Below are positions 15,532-24,619 of a DNA stretch of 44,908 nt, in pieces. Where the stretch lies: NCBI RefSeq assembly GCF_001975825.1, contig NZ_MTKN01000068.1, positions 1 to 44,908 on the forward strand. The letters run 5' to 3'. Every line of letters starts with the position of its first letter. Position 1 is the first letter of the stretch. The position numbers were made by a program, and so were the translations under genes. The notes beneath the pieces were generated by a model. That model was not told the origin of the DNA, did no database searches, and saw nothing but the letters and a program-made list of their open reading frames with translations. Source of the stretch: [Flexibacter] sp. ATCC 35208. Its GTDB lineage: Bacteria; Bacteroidota; Bacteroidia; Chitinophagales; Chitinophagaceae.

Positions 15532-15567
15532 GGCAAACGGCCTCATATCTCTATGAGGCCGTTTGCC
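15532..15567. repeat. Perfect 16-bp inverted repeat
   Basis: GGCAAACGGCCTCATA (15532-15547) and TATGAGGCCGTTTGCC (15552-15567) are perfect complements around a 4-nt loop. There is no U-tract on either side and no gene ends nearby. The stretch 15183-15731 otherwise holds no clear gene. Confidence 0.8.
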
Positions 15568-15731
15568 AAATTAATATCGCCAAAGCCTAAAGTCGATCAT
15601 TCGTTCCAAAGGTTGTAAGAACAAATCCAATACCATTCACTTCGGGATCCCCTCTCAAAACAATGGTATAACGCACCAGGATCTCCCAATACCTTACATT
15701 CCTTTTGTGTACATTCGCCCCAAAAAAGCAA

Positions 15732-16352
15732 ATGAAAATATTGATCATAAACGGCTCTCTCCGTGGCCAAAACGGCAACTCCGCAGCCATCGCGAAGCAT
15801 GCAGAAAATATGCTGGGTCAACAATCAGTCACACTAACACTATCGGATAAACTCCCCACCATCCGCGAAGTATATAACCTATTGGAAAGCTGCGACGGCT
15901 TTCTCGTTATCTCCGGCGTTTACTGGAACAACTGGAGCTCACCGCTACAGCGTTTTATAGAAGTAACGACTGCTTTTGAAAATACCCCTGCCTTTTTTGG
16001 CAAGCCAATGGCCTGTGCTGTCACCATGGATTCAGTTGGAGGGATAGAAGTAGCTGCAAGATTACAAGCCGTATTTGGAGGCCTTGGATGCTGGACCCCT
16101 CCCTGTTCTACTGTCGTATTGTCCCGTATAGGGCAGGAAGCAATCGCTGCGACTTCCGGTATGGAAGATGATCCAAATGAAGATGTATGGAGAATAGACG
16201 ATCTATCAGTCGTGCTACACAACCTGGTGGCTGCTGCCGGTATGCCACGTAATAGCTGGAAGGCCTGGCCACATAGAGAATTGCATATTCCTGATGGTCC
16301 ATGGCCAGCGGAAGGGGTGTTGGATATGGGTACGCCGAGGTTTTTTAAATGA
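15732..16352 (+). CDS. NADPH-dependent FMN reductase-like flavoprotein
   Basis: A 206-residue flavodoxin-fold protein. ATG 15732 begins MKILIINGSLRGQNGNSAAI, the phosphate-binding loop of the NADPH-dependent FMN reductase family. Further features are FLVISGVYWNNWSSPLQRFIE and FFGKPMACAVTMDSVGGIE, the second and third flavin contacts. It probably reduces flavin, quinone or azo/nitro compounds in the cytosol; the substrate is unknown. An upstream in-frame ATG at 15705 has no family support. It stands alone, facing the convergent Lrp gene. Confidence 0.85.
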   Translation: MKILIINGSLRGQNGNSAAIAKHAENMLGQQSVTLTLSDKLPTIREVYNLLESCDGFLVISGVYWNNWSSPLQRFIEVTTAFENTPAFFGKPMACAVTMDSVGGIEVAARLQAVFGGLGCWTPPCSTVVLSRIGQEAIAATSGMEDDPNEDVWRIDDLSVVLHNLVAAAGMPRNSWKAWPHRELHIPDGPWPAEGVLDMGTPRFFK

Positions 16353-16492
16353 AGGGAATGAGTTCCTGCAAAAGGGTAATTACTTCAGGGAAAAGGTGAT
16401 TACTCCCTTCAAAATCGTATTTACTTCAGAAAAAAGTAATTGCTCCTCCATAAAACGGGATAACCCCTCCCGGAAGGGAATATGAAGTCCCC

Positions 16493-16957
16493 CTACAACG
16501 GATATGCAGTTTCACTCTTCGTCTCCGACAATACAAAAAAGCTCTGCACCGTACTGATATTAGGCAAAGCTGCCAGATTCCTGTAAAAAGTATGATACGC
16601 ATCCATATCACTCGTTGCCACCCGCAGAATAAAGTCAAAAGTCCCAGTCATCTGAAAACATTCCATCACTTCAGGGAATTTCGCCACCTCCTTCTCAAAA
16701 GTGCTCAACGTAGCAGCTGCATGGTCATGTAATAATACATGACTGAAAGCAATCAGCTTCCTGTTTATTTTCTTCCTGTCCAGCAGCGCTACTATTTTCG
16801 TAATATAACCGCTTTCTTTCAGCTGCCGGATCCGTTCATGAATCGTAGCCACTGATTTATGTAACTGAGAAGCAATTTCCTTGTTTGTCAGTTCTGCATT
16901 CTGCTGCAGTAATCTCAAAATCTGAATATCGATATCGTCTAACTGGCTTTTGTCCAT
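16493..16957 (-). CDS. Lrp/AsnC-family transcriptional regulator
   Basis: A 154-residue regulator from ATG 16957 (MDKSQLDDIDIQILRLLQQN). The N-terminal helix-turn-helix is NKEIASQLHKSVATIHERIR, and the C-terminal RAM ligand-binding domain ends GTFDFILRVATSDMDAY and ISTVQSFFVLSE. The longer in-frame ATG at 17074 adds a basic, non-conserved leader and is rejected. It is divergent from the cysteine-synthase-like gene (157 bp apart), which is the natural target: Lrp proteins often control a neighbouring amino-acid gene and respond to its product. Confidence 0.92.
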   Translation of the reverse strand: MDKSQLDDIDIQILRLLQQNAELTNKEIASQLHKSVATIHERIRQLKESGYITKIVALLDRKKINRKLIAFSHVLLHDHAAATLSTFEKEVAKFPEVMECFQMTGTFDFILRVATSDMDAYHTFYRNLAALPNISTVQSFFVLSETKSETAYPL

Positions 16958-17114
16958 ATTAAATTTAATAAAATCCGGACCAGAAGGTGGTGGAAGTAAG
17001 AATAACCGGAAAATAATACAATTTTTTTGGATAAAACCAGAAAATTTATGGAATAATTGCCTACCGATTGACATGGTTATAGTTATTTCAGAGCTTTGCT
17101 AAAAATTATTCACC

Positions 17115-18164
17115 ATGATGGTGTCTGAAGTGTCAATGGTTGATCAACGATTTAGCGAGCTGTGGAACCTGGTTGGTAACACGCCTATGCTAAAACTGGA
17201 ATATCTGTATAAAGGCCGTTCTGGCTATATATTCGTAAAGTGTGAACACTATAATCTGACAGGTAGTATCAAGGACCGTATGGCCCTTTATATTATGAAA
17301 CAGGCCTATATGCAGGGGTTGATCAAACCAGATGATACCATTGTAGAGGCAACCAGTGGCAATACAGGTATTTCATTTTCTGCTATTGGCCGTGCACTGG
17401 GGCATAAGGTGATCATTATGATGCCGGATTGGCTCAGCAAAGAACGGCAGGACATTATCAAAAGTTTCGGGGCGACAGTGCGGCTGGTCAGTAAAGAGGA
17501 AGGTGGTTTTCTGGGAAGTATTAAGCTGTCAGAAGAATTACAGGAGAGCAGTGATCAATATTTCCTTCCCCGTCAGTTTGAGAATGAATATAATACAGCT
17601 GCACATGCATTGAGTACCGGTCCTGAAATATGGGAACAGTTGATGCATGCCGGATTACAGCCCGATGCATTCGTGGCGGGCGTAGGTACCGGGGGCACTG
17701 TAATGGGAGTGGGCAGATACCTGAAAAGTAAGAATCCGGGTATCAGGGTGCATCCTTTAGAGCCAGCGGAATCGCCTACTTTAAGTACAGGGCATAAAGT
17801 GGGGAGTCATCGTATTCAGGGCATCTCGGATGAGTTTATTCCTGCTATTGTACGGTTGGATGAGTTGGACGAGGTTGTACAGGCCAATGATGGAGATGCG
17901 ATCATTGTGGCACAAAAGCTGGCGGCGGAACTGGGACTGGCAGTGGGTATTTCTTCCGGGGCAAATGTGATCGGGGCGATTCGTCTGAAAGAGCAGATGG
18001 GAGAGGATGCTGTCGTAGTGACACTGTTATGCGATAGTAATAAGAAATACCTGAGTACGGATCTGGTGAAACCTCAGCCTTCGCAGCCATATTATGTTGC
18101 TGAGGTAGTTAGTTTTACGGGGTTCCGTACCATTCCCCGACTGAGCGGATCAATAATTCATTAA
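17115..18164 (+). CDS. PLP-dependent cysteine synthase family protein
   Basis: A 349-residue fold-type II PLP enzyme. VGNTPMLKLEYL starts the domain, Lys53 in LTGSIKDRMA is the Schiff-base lysine, SGNTGIS (81-87) binds the substrate carboxylate and GVGTGGTVMG binds the PLP phosphate. The C-terminal VGISSGANVIGA and VVTLLCDSNKKYLST match the O-acetylserine sulfhydrylase/cystathionine beta-synthase group. It likely makes cysteine or a related beta-replacement product. Serial residues do not separate CysK, CysM or a specialised synthase. ATG 17115 or 17118 is possible. Divergent from the Lrp gene. Confidence 0.9.
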   Translation: MMVSEVSMVDQRFSELWNLVGNTPMLKLEYLYKGRSGYIFVKCEHYNLTGSIKDRMALYIMKQAYMQGLIKPDDTIVEATSGNTGISFSAIGRALGHKVIIMMPDWLSKERQDIIKSFGATVRLVSKEEGGFLGSIKLSEELQESSDQYFLPRQFENEYNTAAHALSTGPEIWEQLMHAGLQPDAFVAGVGTGGTVMGVGRYLKSKNPGIRVHPLEPAESPTLSTGHKVGSHRIQGISDEFIPAIVRLDELDEVVQANDGDAIIVAQKLAAELGLAVGISSGANVIGAIRLKEQMGEDAVVVTLLCDSNKKYLSTDLVKPQPSQPYYVAEVVSFTGFRTIPRLSGSIIH

Positions 18165-18283
18165 ACATATACCGAACCAATCATTAATTAGCATAACGGT
18201 CTGCACTTTTCTAAGTAACAGGCCGGTTTTGTATTTTGAAGGGGTAGCAGTATTGACAGACAAATCGACCATCACTGAGGTTT

Positions 18284-19144
18284 TTACATCAGGTAATAAC
18301 TCTCTTCCTGCACCTCCTGTACGGGCACCTCTTCGCCAATCATCTCCAGCAAATTCATTTCAATCGTCTGACTAATCGCCGTCATAGGCGTATCTGTAGG
18401 CTTATTTTCAAAAGGATCCTGCATGATAATAGCCGTTCTCTCAATCGCAATAAACAACACCGGCACTACAAATACAATAATGATTTCCATCCATTGCGTC
18501 CTGTCTTCCAGTCCAAATGGCAGAATTGTCATTAGTACATAGATCAGAAAGTGAATCAACAGACTATAAGATTTTGGGAAAACAGTTTTTTTAATGCGTT
18601 CGCATTTACCCATGGCATCGCACAACCTGGCAATCGTGGCATCTATTTGTACCTGCCTGTTAGGGTTCAGTTGCTGTGCAGCAGCCAGCACTTCCGCGTG
18701 TTTATTGAGCAAAAAGTTTGGCCAGTTACGGCTATCGGTATTGTATGCAGAAAGATACGCCTTTACCTTTTCAGAAAAGGGTAATCCTCTTAATGATTCT
18801 GAGAGTGCATAGCACCAGATTATCTGGCGGTGTGCAAATTCATTTACCTCTTCGGGAAGAAATGTTTTTACCTGCCGGATAAGGGTCCGGCTGTCATTGA
18901 CGATGGCACCCCAGATGAGTCTTGCTTCCCACCAGCGTTCATAAGATTGGGAGGTTCTGAAAGCGAGCAGGAGGGAAACGATGGTGGCGACAAGAGAGGA
19001 TACTGCAAGAGGAATGGAAATGCGTTGAAGGATACCATAATGGTCCAGAGAGCCGGCGAAGATCGCGTAGAGGGCGATGGCGAGAATATCCCATTTGATG
19101 AGGTCGAGGAAGTACGAGATGGAGATCCGTTTGTTCAGTAGCAT
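18284..19144 (-). CDS. Bestrophin-family anion channel
   Basis: A 286-residue inner-membrane protein of the bestrophin (RFP-TM, YneE) family. Characteristic elements are the N-terminal SISYFLDLIKWDILAIALYA, SSLVATIVSLLLAFRTSQSY, then ERWWEARLIWGAIVNDSR, and the C-terminal DPFENKPTDTPMTAISQTIE. Bacterial bestrophins are pentameric ion channels; some conduct cations. Length and start (ATG 19144) are normal. It converges on the cysteine-synthase-like gene, and no operon partner is apparent. Confidence 0.92.
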   Translation of the reverse strand: MLLNKRISISYFLDLIKWDILAIALYAIFAGSLDHYGILQRISIPLAVSSLVATIVSLLLAFRTSQSYERWWEARLIWGAIVNDSRTLIRQVKTFLPEEVNEFAHRQIIWCYALSESLRGLPFSEKVKAYLSAYNTDSRNWPNFLLNKHAEVLAAAQQLNPNRQVQIDATIARLCDAMGKCERIKKTVFPKSYSLLIHFLIYVLMTILPFGLEDRTQWMEIIIVFVVPVLFIAIERTAIIMQDPFENKPTDTPMTAISQTIEMNLLEMIGEEVPVQEVQEESYYLM

Positions 19145-19386
19145 GAAGGTTGAAACAATCAGAGTGGGAAATTGTTTAGCTGGAAAAATTATCTCTAAAT
19201 TTTACTATTATTATTAAATGATTGATCTCTATGCCTAAAAGGGGGTATATATGAAAAATTATATCCTTCCAATTTTCCGGCCTCAAAGAAAATATCTCCG
19301 AAATTGTCCTGGATTATAACGGCAATTCTACACTTTGATAACGACTACCTGAATTCCTTAACGCTTATTACAAAATTTAAAAAAAA

Positions 19387-19405
19387 GGGGGAAATAACTT
19401 CCCCC
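19387..19405 (-). terminator. Terminator of the universal stress gene
   Basis: On the minus strand GGGGGAA/TTCCCCC (19387-19393/19399-19405) forms a GC-rich stem with a 5-nt loop followed by eight T, directly after the gene stop. Confidence 0.75.
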
Positions 19406-19410
19406 CAACC

Positions 19411-20259
19411 TCATAAATGACCTGTAGGATGAGTAATAAATACCGGTCCTTTTAAATTACGTATAATATTATCAGCACTGCTGCTGTTAAAAAACCTTGA
19501 CACCCTGCTGCGACCATATGCTCCAAATGTACTGATCAGCTCCGTTTTTGTATCCAGATATGCCTGTATCGCTATATCTGCCTGACCTGTCAGAATTTTG
19601 TAAGTCACATGCGCATCATACGCTTTCAGGTACTCCTGCAATTGCGTTTTTAGCGGTATGGTTTTCTCTCCTTTTTCACAGACATATACAATCTCACAAT
19701 GCCTGTTTACCAACTCAGGAAACAGCGCCGCAAATGCCTTGATCGCATACATGGAAGAGTAAGTCCCATTATAACAAAAAGCAACGCCATTAGCGGCATT
19801 GGGCACCTCCGGCAACACCATTACCGGGCATTGCGCATGGAGAAGCATGTTTTTAACAAAACCTGTTGGATTTGTATCAAACAGGAACGGGAACGAAAGC
19901 GCTTTCCCGATAATAAGCAGATCTGCAAAACGGCTTTCTGTCACAACTTCCTCTTCTGCAATACCTTTTATTTTTTTGATAGTACAGGATAGTTCCCTTG
20001 CTTTACAATCCTGTTTCAGGGTAAGGTAATTGTCTTCAATGATCTCTTTTCTTTCAATCTCACTCTTCTTCATTGTTTCATAATATTTACCTGAAAATCC
20101 TTCAATACTACTGGCCGATAACAGCTGGCCGGCACTTTTGGTGTCTTCCAGTAGCAGCAGTGTCAGGGTATGTTCGTGTAAAGAAGTCACTGTGGCGATA
20201 ACGTCCAGTTGTTTTGCTGTATAGTTGACAGCATCGATGACGGCAAGTATTTTTTTCAT
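19411..20259 (-). CDS. Universal stress protein, tandem UspA domains
   Basis: A 282-residue protein with two UspA-type alpha/beta domains. The first starts MKKILAVIDAVNYTAKQLDV and ends LLHAQCPVMVLPE; the second spans about 155-282 with the nucleotide-loop-like GAYGRSRVSRFFNSSSAD and ends GPVFITHP. Tandem Usp proteins bind ATP/AMP and help survival under stress. ATG 20259 is the only good start. It is divergent from the broken hsp20 gene at 20566, which fits a former stress-response neighbourhood. Confidence 0.88.
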   Translation of the reverse strand: MKKILAVIDAVNYTAKQLDVIATVTSLHEHTLTLLLLEDTKSAGQLLSASSIEGFSGKYYETMKKSEIERKEIIEDNYLTLKQDCKARELSCTIKKIKGIAEEEVVTESRFADLLIIGKALSFPFLFDTNPTGFVKNMLLHAQCPVMVLPEVPNAANGVAFCYNGTYSSMYAIKAFAALFPELVNRHCEIVYVCEKGEKTIPLKTQLQEYLKAYDAHVTYKILTGQADIAIQAYLDTKTELISTFGAYGRSRVSRFFNSSSADNIIRNLKGPVFITHPTGHL

Positions 20260-20565
20260 GGCATGAAAGTTTTAAAGGCATTGATAAGAAAGATAGCAAT
20301 TACGGTTACTACCTTTCTTTCATCGTTTATGATAAAAGCACTTTATTAATTAAACATGGAATTCATTTTATGATTTACCTGAAGTTAGCACAATAATGCT
20401 ATTGGAATCAATGATAACTATCATTTTCAAAGGTGATGTAAAGTGATGGAAATCATTATTTACCATATCATTGATCATCGTTTTCACTATTAAACAAGGT
20501 GTACGATTCATATCGTTGACCAACCCATTACAATCCCCAATATTATTTTAAACAGGGAGGTAAGT

Positions 20566-20770
20566 ATGTCTAAGGAATTATCCAGGGCAGCTCTTGTCCT
20601 GCCTGCCGGCTTCAATGAAAATTTTGAACCCTGGAAAGATTTCTTTGATTTTAATACATTATTGCTACTGTTACGGCTGTAAATATTACAGAAGAGAAAA
20701 ATCAGTTTAAACTGACAGTTGCTGTACCGGGAATGGACAGAGAAGACTTTCCCCGATGTGATATCGGTGA
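20566..20770 (+). pseudogene. hsp20 (small heat-shock protein) remnant, frameshifted and truncated
   Basis: ATG 20566 encodes MSKELSRAALVLPAGFNENF, then EPWKDFFDFN, a typical small heat-shock N-terminus, but hits a stop at 20680. From about 20664 the reading continues one frame over as ATVTAVNITEEKNQFKLTVA and VPGMDREDF, the start of the alpha-crystallin domain. Homology ends near 20750-20770, before the beta-sandwich core. So there is one frameshift and loss of about two thirds of the protein. A nested inverted repeat begins at 20786 where the rest should be. Confidence 0.8.
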
Positions 20771-20785
20771 TGCTTTAATACCATC

Positions 20786-20877
20786 CCGTTACCATAAGTA
20801 CATTAAAAGTACATTTCTATATCAAATCGATATTGAGGTGTACTTTTAATGGCGTATTAATACTCAATTGGTAACGG
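20786..20877. repeat. Nested inverted repeats, MITE-like, next to the hsp20 break
   Basis: Outer arms CCGTTACCA/TGGTAACGG (20786-20794/20869-20877) and inner arms CATTAAAAGTACA/TGTACTTTTAATG (20801-20813/20839-20851) are perfect. The arrangement and size (92 bp) look like a small non-autonomous element. No transposase is nearby with matching ends that I can see. Confidence 0.6.
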
Positions 20878-20940
20878 AGTTACACTATAGTTCCGACCTA
20901 AGTTGTAATATTAATGCTGGAACCTCAAAAATTGTTTGTT

Positions 20941-21480
20941 ATGGCGCTTGTTAAAGACAACATACTTCTTCAGGTAGTTCGGGGTACGCTCGGCGATCAA
21001 ATCACGATTTACGAACGTAACGGGCAGATTATTATGGCGAAAAAACGCGGCCCGTCAAAGAAAAAGCCTACAAAGAAACAGCTGGAAGCCAGGTATAAAA
21101 TGCAGGTAGCTGCGGCGTATGCGCGGGTGATCATCCAGGACCCGGAAATAAAGGCGTATTATAAGTCGCTGGCAGGCCCAGGACAGAATGCTTATAACAT
21201 GGCCGTAAAGGATGCTTATAAGTCTCCTGAGGTGCAGAATATCCGGTTTGAAGAATCAACTGTGGTCGTGACGGCAAAAGACGAATTTAGGGTAGCAGAA
21301 GTGGATGTACGGGTAGTTGATCCTGCGGGTGACATTCTGGAAAGAGGGAAGGCGGTTTTAGGCAGGAATAGCGTAGAGTGGTATTATAAAGCAGCCAGTT
21401 TGCCGGTGGGCGGTAAGGTGATCGTTGTAGCGGTCGATTTGCCCGGGAATGAGACCGTCAGGGAGGTGAAACTGGAATAA
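20941..21480 (+). CDS. Conserved hypothetical protein
   Basis: A 179-residue protein from ATG 20941 (MALVKDNILLQVVRGTLGDQ); an upstream in-frame ATG at 20914 is possible but less natural. The N-terminus has the pattern 'G.LGDQI....NGQIIMAKKRGPS' followed by KKKPTKKQLEARYKMQVAAA, a basic helix. The C-terminal half is beta-rich (TVVVTAKDEFRVAEVDVRVV, KVIVVAVDLPGNE) and resembles an Ig-like sandwich. Similar N-termini occur in Bacteroidota proteins of unknown function. Monocistronic, converging on the LysR gene. Confidence 0.65.
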   Translation: MALVKDNILLQVVRGTLGDQITIYERNGQIIMAKKRGPSKKKPTKKQLEARYKMQVAAAYARVIIQDPEIKAYYKSLAGPGQNAYNMAVKDAYKSPEVQNIRFEESTVVVTAKDEFRVAEVDVRVVDPAGDILERGKAVLGRNSVEWYYKAASLPVGGKVIVVAVDLPGNETVREVKLE

Positions 21481-21486
21481 AAGCTC

Positions 21487-22377
21487 TTATTTTGGATTGA
21501 ATTCCTTCGCACAATCTTTCAGGATCTTATTAAAAGCCGTCAATGCATGTTTTCTGTAATACTTCGCAGAAAACAAAATAGTCGCATGCCTTTTAAAATC
21601 AGCATGACTGATTGGTATCGCCCTTAATGAAGGAAACCCAAATAATGAGCTATTCATTAAAACCGTACACCAGTTTTTAGTGTCGGCCAACTGCAGGAGT
21701 GTATTGATATCATTCACTTCCATATCTATATTCAATTGAACCCCTGCTTCTGCCACTATCTTGTCTAATAATTGACGAATACTGAAACCTGCTGATGGCA
21801 AAGCCAGTGTCAGTCCCTTGATCTCAGTCAGTTTGATTTTTTTATAATCAGCCATTGGATGGCTTTCATGCGTAATCAATGATAGATGTGCTGTAAATAA
21901 TCGATGTATTTCCAGTTGCCCGTCATCATTGGTTTCCATAAATGACAACATACAATCCACTGTACCTTTGTCCAGTTTCTGTAACAACTCGTTAGTGGAT
22001 CCGAATATGATATTCACTACAACCTGAGGGTACATGCTCCTGAAAATGGGCAATGCTTTTACCAGCAATGCAGACAATCCATAAGTGCTGCCAATATTCA
22101 GTACCCCGGTTTTCAGGTCTATCAGGTCATTCAAAACCTGCTGTCCTTCCGTTGCCTGCAGCACGGTCTTATAAGCATGAGGCAAAAAGAGATTTCCTGC
22201 TTCGGTTAACCGTATCCGTTTTCCCAGTCTGTCGAATAACAAAACTCCCAGCGTATTTTCCAGCTGCTTGATCTGCTGCGAAAGGGTACTTTGTGTAATG
22301 TACAGTTCATTGGCCGCATCTGTAAAGTTTTGTAATTCGGCTGCCCGGATAAAGTATTTTAATTGCCTCAGTTCCAT
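21487..22377 (-). CDS. LysR-family transcriptional regulator
   Basis: A 296-residue LysR regulator. The winged helix is MELRQLKYFIRAAELQNFTD, then AANELYITQSTLSQQIKQLE; the C-terminal periplasmic-binding-like effector domain follows (GVLNIGSTYGLSALLVKALP). It is divergent from the SRPBCC-like gene at 22462 (84 bp apart), which is its probable target, and converges with the hypothetical gene on its other side (6 bp apart). Confidence 0.93.
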   Translation of the reverse strand: MELRQLKYFIRAAELQNFTDAANELYITQSTLSQQIKQLENTLGVLLFDRLGKRIRLTEAGNLFLPHAYKTVLQATEGQQVLNDLIDLKTGVLNIGSTYGLSALLVKALPIFRSMYPQVVVNIIFGSTNELLQKLDKGTVDCMLSFMETNDDGQLEIHRLFTAHLSLITHESHPMADYKKIKLTEIKGLTLALPSAGFSIRQLLDKIVAEAGVQLNIDMEVNDINTLLQLADTKNWCTVLMNSSLFGFPSLRAIPISHADFKRHATILFSAKYYRKHALTAFNKILKDCAKEFNPK

Positions 22378-22461
22378 AATCGAAAGTTACGATTTACAAA
22401 ATAGAAAAAATGAGTTTATCGGGATCATTTATTCTACGCAGCTTTGTATCAACAAAAACGA

Positions 22462-23025
22462 ATGATCATGGAAATCACACAAACACCCGAAAATGCATTG
22501 TCTGCCTCTGTAGTAAGCGCCATTATCAATGCCCCCATTGAGAAAGTCAATATTGCTGACTGGTTATTAAATTTACCTGATGCGGAATATCAACGTTGTT
22601 CAATCAATCACATCGCAGAAGGCGTTTCCGCTACTTTTGACGGAACTCCGATGTCTATTAATGTGGAAACTATTGGGAATGCGCTTGTGGTACAGCATTA
22701 TGTGGCTACAGTAGCCCAACCGGATTACTGCCGTATGTTGTCTGTTTCTGATACGATCACTGCCAGTGGAAGATCTAAGGTGCAGGTATTGTGGGAGCTT
22801 AGAGCAGAACGCATTGACGACCTTACCTGTCGATATACAAATACAATTCATGCTACGGCTACGCCTGAATTTATGACTTTTATAAAGGAACATGGAATTA
22901 GTCTTGCCGCAGCGGCACAGGCAAGGCAGGAGGCATCTGATGCACATAATAGGGAAGAAACACCCAATTTTGCAAAGAGTATTGAGAATAAAGCATTGTA
23001 TGGACAGTATAATTTGCCTTTCTAA
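22462..23025 (+). CDS. SRPBCC-like hypothetical protein
   Basis: A 187-residue protein from ATG 22462 (or ATG 22468); a longer TTG start at 22444 is not supported. The pattern SASVVSAIINAPIEKVNIAD, with helices and strands such as ALVVQHYVATV and KVQVLWELRAERIDDLTCRY, looks like a START/SRPBCC helix-grip lipid- or ligand-binding fold. No catalytic residues are recognised. The divergent LysR gene likely controls it, as is common for such pairs. Confidence 0.6.
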   Translation: MIMEITQTPENALSASVVSAIINAPIEKVNIADWLLNLPDAEYQRCSINHIAEGVSATFDGTPMSINVETIGNALVVQHYVATVAQPDYCRMLSVSDTITASGRSKVQVLWELRAERIDDLTCRYTNTIHATATPEFMTFIKEHGISLAAAAQARQEASDAHNREETPNFAKSIENKALYGQYNLPF

Positions 23026-23157
23026 TCTGGTTATTGAGTGAGCAACTAATGGCCGGCTATCTGTTGTGCCTTTGGCACGCCGTAACTGAGAAGGTTTGCG
23101 ATGGAAAACCGGCCTCGTTATAAGAGGTAATTACTTTGCAGGAAATATCTAACAATA

Positions 23158-23193
23158 AATGTTTGCGGGTGAACAACTCCACCCGCAAACATT
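23158..23193 (-). terminator. Terminator overlapping the DUF3570 stop codon
   Basis: A perfect 14-bp stem, AATGTTTGCGGGTG/CACCCGCAAACATT (23158-23171/23180-23193), with an 8-nt loop. Its right arm includes the stop codon of the DUF3570 gene. The minus strand continues TTATTGTTAGAT. Confidence 0.75.
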
Positions 23194-24385
23194 ATTTAAA
23201 CTTCAGATTCAACGAAACAATATTCGCCTGCAACCCATTAGTTTGCGTATAATGCCCATACCTCAATTCCAGCATATTAAAATGCTGCCAGCCAAACACT
23301 CCATGTGGTGGTATCATACGTATTCCTGCACCAAAGAAATGACTGTCAAAACCAGACAAATCATAATTGCTGGTATAATACTCATCCGCACTGGTATGCG
23401 CCTGATAGGCTGCAAAGTATTTCGTACCCACCTGATGATTATACCTGTAAAAAGGCGTAAGCGAATAAAATGGCGACAACTTCACAGAAGTCTCAAGACT
23501 CGCAGTATGCGCGGTGATGTTCCAGTTATCATGGTAATACCGATAATACCCCCGCAGCACTACTTTATCCCCCAGGAAATAGTTTGCCCGTATCCCTAAA
23601 GGTATTTTCAGCCTGCTATCTGGTAATTTCTCCACATGCACACTATTATCATTGAAATACACCCTATGAAAAGGTAAGCCAAGATAACCGGATTGATAAA
23701 TTACATCCATCAAAAACATCAGCTGGAACCGGGAGTTAACAATCTGTGACCATGACACGCTGCCACTATAGGTTTTCCTCCCTGCCGTAGCGTAGTCATC
23801 ATGTTCTCCATAACTGCCATCTGTTCTCAATTCAATAGGATATATCAGTTTCAGGTTGTCCTGGTAGGTTTGCAGTTTAAGCGAGAATTCTCCCATTTTA
23901 TTATGTGTCTTCTGTGCGAACAACAGGTTTGCACCGATAGACTGATAGTCAAATTCATGAGAGAAAGATACTCCTGCACCTAAGGTCGTCCCATTTTTAT
24001 TCTCCATTTCCCAGGATACAGATGGGTAAAACCGCGTATCAGCAGATGAGGCAGAAGAAATCGTTTTAGGATCTATTTTGTCAGACGAAGCAGAGGTGTA
24101 GTGATCAATTCCCAGTTCTACATTCCAGGTATGCTTACGATCACGTTTGTCATATTTTGAAAGTGTGACCTGTATGGAATTGGACAGATCTGTTAGGTTT
24201 TGAGTGCCAATACCACCTGTCACCGCTGCATGATCACCATCCTGATGATAGTAGCTGGATATGATATTTACTTCTTCCAGTTGTAATGTCCGGTTTTTGT
24301 AGGTGCCGGAATCGGCAGGCGTTTGTGCATGCGCATACAATATACCTGCGAACATTGCCAGTATAGCGAGGTTCAGTTTTTTCAT
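23192..24385 (-). CDS. DUF3570 outer-membrane beta-barrel protein
   Basis: A 397-residue secreted protein (signal MKKLNLAILAMFAGILYAHA) with about a dozen amphipathic strands and a terminal phenylalanine-containing strand, consistent with an outer-membrane barrel. N-terminal YHQDGDHAAVTGGIGTQNLT, then NSIQVTLSKYDKRDRKHT, is typical of the DUF3570 family. This family travels with DUF4266, ApbE and a thioredoxin, as here, in the order Trx-ApbE-DUF4266-DUF3570. The joint role is not established; a link to extracytoplasmic flavin or redox chemistry is plausible from ApbE. It ends the operon at a strong terminator. Confidence 0.85.
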   Translation of the reverse strand: MKKLNLAILAMFAGILYAHAQTPADSGTYKNRTLQLEEVNIISSYYHQDGDHAAVTGGIGTQNLTDLSNSIQVTLSKYDKRDRKHTWNVELGIDHYTSASSDKIDPKTISSASSADTRFYPSVSWEMENKNGTTLGAGVSFSHEFDYQSIGANLLFAQKTHNKMGEFSLKLQTYQDNLKLIYPIELRTDGSYGEHDDYATAGRKTYSGSVSWSQIVNSRFQLMFLMDVIYQSGYLGLPFHRVYFNDNSVHVEKLPDSRLKIPLGIRANYFLGDKVVLRGYYRYYHDNWNITAHTASLETSVKLSPFYSLTPFYRYNHQVGTKYFAAYQAHTSADEYYTSNYDLSGFDSHFFGAGIRMIPPHGVFGWQHFNMLELRYGHYTQTNGLQANIVSLNLKFK

Positions 24386-24394
24386 ATAGCTTGT

Positions 24395-24619
24395 TTAGTT
24401 ACAACCACATCCACCGCCGCTTTTAGCTCCATTAGCCCCGGAGGCACCTTCCCGGTAAGATTCGAAACTCAATTCTGTTTTTTCCACTTTGCGGTTACCC
24501 AGCGTCATCTCACCATCATTCAGGCGATTCTTCTGGTATTCTTTGACGGTTGTACAAGAAGCCAGTAGGGTAGCGGTGATGCTACCCAGTACTATTAGCG
24601 TACAGGTTGTTTTGATCAT
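24395..24619 (-). CDS. DUF4266 small lipoprotein
   Basis: A 74-residue lipoprotein. The signal ends LLASCTTVKEYQKNRLND, with the lipobox Cys about residue 22, followed by GEMTLGNRKVEKTELSFESY and a glycine-rich tail ending SGGGCGCN. The GASGAN stretch recalls the SGA core of ApbE flavinylation sites, but the acceptor Thr/Ser position is Asn, so modification here is doubtful. Its ATG overlaps the ApbE stop by 4 bp. It lies 9 bp before the DUF3570 start. Confidence 0.85.
   Translation of the reverse strand: MIKTTCTLIVLGSITATLLASCTTVKEYQKNRLNDGEMTLGNRKVEKTELSFESYREGASGANGAKSGGGCGCN

Noticed and set aside
20260..20565. Possible operator array with repeated ATCAT/ATGAT words between the stress gene and hsp20 remnant
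   Set aside because: The words are short and expected in AT-rich DNA; no consistent spacing or symmetry was found.
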